From the NCBI GenBank assembly GCA_963771715.1, contig CAVYUQ010000004.1, positions 1 through 64,000 on the forward strand: DNA of 64,000 nucleotides. The letters run 5' to 3'. Positions 62,470 to 64,000 of this stretch are shown piece by piece. The notes below the pieces were generated by a model. It was not told the origin of the DNA, made no database searches, and saw only the letters and a list, made by a program, of their open reading frames with translations. Position numbers and translations under genes: made by a program. The DNA comes from JACVRW01 sp963771715 (GTDB taxonomy: Bacteria > Actinomycetota > Thermoleophilia > Solirubrobacterales > Thermoleophilaceae). Positions within the stretch are counted from its first letter, which is position 1. Each line of letters begins with the position of its first letter.

Positions 62470-63498
62470 GTGAAGGTCTGCTTTTTGATCCCCGGTGCGA
62501 CGATCTCCGGCGGGATCGCGAGCGTCCTGACTCACGCGAGGAATCTGGTCGCGGACCACGGCATGGAGGTCACGGTCGCGGTCACGCGGGACGACATCCC
62601 GGCCTGGGACGAGCGCCGGCTCGCGGGGCTCGAGGTGCTCCGCTTCGACGACGCGAAGGAGCGCCATTACGACGTGGCCGTGGCCAGCTGGTGGCCCACG
62701 GCCCGCCGCCTCGCGCGGGTGCCGGCGGAGCGCCACGCGTACTACGTCCAGAGCCTCGAGGACCGCTTCTACCCGGGTGAGGACGAGCGCCGCGACATGG
62801 CTCTTGCCACGTACTCGTTGCCGGTGTCCTTCATCACCGGCGCGCGCTGGATGCGCGACCTGCTGCGCGAGCTGCGGCCGGAGGTGGACTGCTTCTACGT
62901 CCGCTGGGGCATCGACAAGGACGTCTTCGCCCTGGCGCCGGGCGTCGAGCCGCGAATCGACGGCCCGCTGCGCGTGCTCGTGGAGGGCCGGCTCGAGAGC
63001 TGGCTGAAGGCGGTTCCCGACGGCCTGGAGGCGGTGCGCCGCATGCGGCGGCCGGCACACGTGACCTACGTGACCCGCGGCCCGGTGGAGCTCGACCCTG
63101 CGCCCGACGCCGTCGTGGGGCCGCTCTACGCGGAGCAGATGGCCGAGCAATACGCCGCGTGCGACGTCGTCCTCAAGCTCTCGCGCGTCGAAGGCATGTT
63201 CGAGCCACCGCTGGAGGGGTTCCACAAGGGCGCGACCTGCGTGGTCACGCCGGTCACCGGCCACGACGAGTACGTGGTGCACGGCTCCAACGGTTGGGTC
63301 GTGGACTGGGACGACCCGCGCGGCACGACGCGGGCGCTCGAGCTGCTCGATCGAGACCGCGCCCTGCTCCATGAGCTCAGGTCCGGCGCGCTCGAGACGG
63401 CTCGCCGCTGGCCTTCCTGGGACCAGGCGAGCCAGTCCTTCGCGCTCGCCCTGCGCGAGATCCGGAGGCGCCCGCCGCCGCCGGCACGCGCGGCCTAG
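62470..63498 (+). CDS. GT4-family glycosyltransferase
   Basis: 342 residues from GTG 62470. VKVCFLIPGATISGGIASVL is the glycine-rich acceptor loop, AYYVQSLEDRFYPGEDERRD and PLRVLVEGRLESWLKAVPDG follow, and VVLKLSRVEGMFEPPLEGFH is the donor Glu region (E-x-x-x-E-P-P-L-E). Related enzymes add rhamnose or mannose to surface glycans; the sugar here is unknown. Confidence 0.83.
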   Translation: MKVCFLIPGATISGGIASVLTHARNLVADHGMEVTVAVTRDDIPAWDERRLAGLEVLRFDDAKERHYDVAVASWWPTARRLARVPAERHAYYVQSLEDRFYPGEDERRDMALATYSLPVSFITGARWMRDLLRELRPEVDCFYVRWGIDKDVFALAPGVEPRIDGPLRVLVEGRLESWLKAVPDGLEAVRRMRRPAHVTYVTRGPVELDPAPDAVVGPLYAEQMAEQYAACDVVLKLSRVEGMFEPPLEGFHKGATCVVTPVTGHDEYVVHGSNGWVVDWDDPRGTTRALELLDRDRALLHELRSGALETARRWPSWDQASQSFALALREIRRRPPPPARAA

Positions 63499-63508
63499 CG
63501 CGCGACCC

Positions 63509-64000
63509 TCAGCGCGGCTCCTCCGGTCCACGGTCGGCGCGCCACTTGTGCTGCCAGAGCACGTCCGCCTCGACCCAGCCCTCGCCCCTCACCTGCAGCG
63601 TGTGGTGGACCGCGCGCAGTTCCTCCACGACGACCCTCCGTCCGCGCTCGCGCGCCTGGAAGCAGATGTCCACGTCGTAGCCGTGGAAGACCTCCGAGAA
63701 GGCCTCGTCGAAGCGAAGCTCGCGCGCTGCCCAGGGGGACAGTACGAGCAGGATTCCGTCCACGGCGTCCACCTCGTGGACCCCGGTGGGCACCGCGCAG
63801 AGCGTGGTCTCGGTGATGCGCTTGTCGAGCTGGGGGATGAACCGCGTCACGCCCACGCTCCCGAACGTGTCCCTGCCCAGACCCCACGCGATGCTCCGCA
63901 CACCGCGCCCACCGACCACGCCGAGGACGGCGATGCTCGGGTCGCGGAAGCGACGCCGGATCGTCGCGAGGAAGTCGTCGTCCACGATCTCGACGTCCTC
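63509..64000 (-). CDS. glycosyltransferase-like protein, N-terminus beyond window
   Basis: The frame is open to the right edge, so the ATG at 63985 is not necessarily the start. DPSIAVLGVVGGRGVRSIAW, EVDAVDGILLVLSPWAAREL and FDEAFSEVFHGYDVDICFQA are the C-terminal acidic and DGD-like regions of a GT2-type enzyme (DG-I and YDVD-x-C). C-terminus at 63509. Converges on the neighbouring GT4 gene with a 10-bp gap. Confidence 0.7.
   Translation of the reverse strand, partial: EDVEIVDDDFLATIRRRFRDPSIAVLGVVGGRGVRSIAWGLGRDTFGSVGVTRFIPQLDKRITETTLCAVPTGVHEVDAVDGILLVLSPWAARELRFDEAFSEVFHGYDVDICFQARERGRRVVVEELRAVHHTLQVRGEGWVEADVLWQHKWRADRGPEEPR

Noticed and set aside
1..64000. CRISPR array, rRNA genes, insertion sequences
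   Set aside because: No regular short repeats with spacers, no rRNA-like stretches and no transposase motifs were found.

Overview
This is a very GC-rich chromosomal window that looks like an actinobacterium, most plausibly class Thermoleophilia (Solirubrobacterales/Gaiellales-like). That placement is inferred from gene content: a short primary sigma factor, FolE2-type GTP cyclohydrolase, a DUF3817-PgsA pair, a B12-dependent ribonucleotide reductase with NrdR, and ECF sigma factors carrying their own zinc-binding anti-sigma segment. No marker tree could be run.

Layout. 0-6.4 kb: tRNA-Thr, a secreted serine protease, tRNA-Tyr with a broken nuclease gene running into it, sigA, folE2, a Clp-N-like protein, pgsA. 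6.4-12.8 kb: c-di-GMP phosphodiesterase, universal stress protein, hydrolase-cyclase fusion, membrane and SnoaL-like proteins. 12.8-15.8 kb: a small putative integrative element (diverged repeats, mntA-hepT toxin-antitoxin pair, tyrosine integrase) next to tRNA-Thr(CGT). 15.9-25 kb: housekeeping (tmk-holB), a two-component system flanked by acidic secreted proteins, an epimerase, a double cupin. 24.9-28.4 kb: nrdR-nrdJ under two NrdR boxes. 28.4-36.2 kb: a stress-flavoured island with many reading-frame breaks. 36.2-45.9 kb: membrane protein, ECF-ZAS fusion, HD-GYP protein, secreted S15-type hydrolase between 37-bp repeats, LtrA, ArsR, a secreted glycoside hydrolase. 46-64 kb: a large surface-glycan locus with six glycosyltransferases, four sulfotransferase domains, deacetylase, methyltransferase, sugar aminotransferase, flippase, and an acyl carrier protein with an acyl-AMP ligase.

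The most interesting system is at 31.2-34.7 kb on the minus strand. Once reading frames are repaired, three consecutive overlapping or closely spaced genes resolve as a tocopherol cyclase (VTE1-like), an MPBQ/MSBQ-type methyltransferase (VTE3-like) and a homogentisate-prenyltransferase-type UbiA enzyme (VTE2-like), led by a small membrane protein. This is the core of vitamin E (tocochromanol) synthesis, in an apparently non-photosynthetic actinobacterium, and it is hidden from ordinary gene calling by indels. Beside it lie a UV damage endonuclease, a catalase-like protein and a SRPBCC protein, which fits a light and oxidative-stress role.

The reading frames need caution. About 25 genes here need one or more single-base shifts to read through, often at short homopolymers, while conserved motifs stay intact and I saw no clear substitution stops. 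Long genes such as nrdJ, the 724-codon glycosyltransferase and the flippase are intact. I take most breaks as assembly indels concentrated in patches rather than true decay, but the sequence alone cannot settle this.
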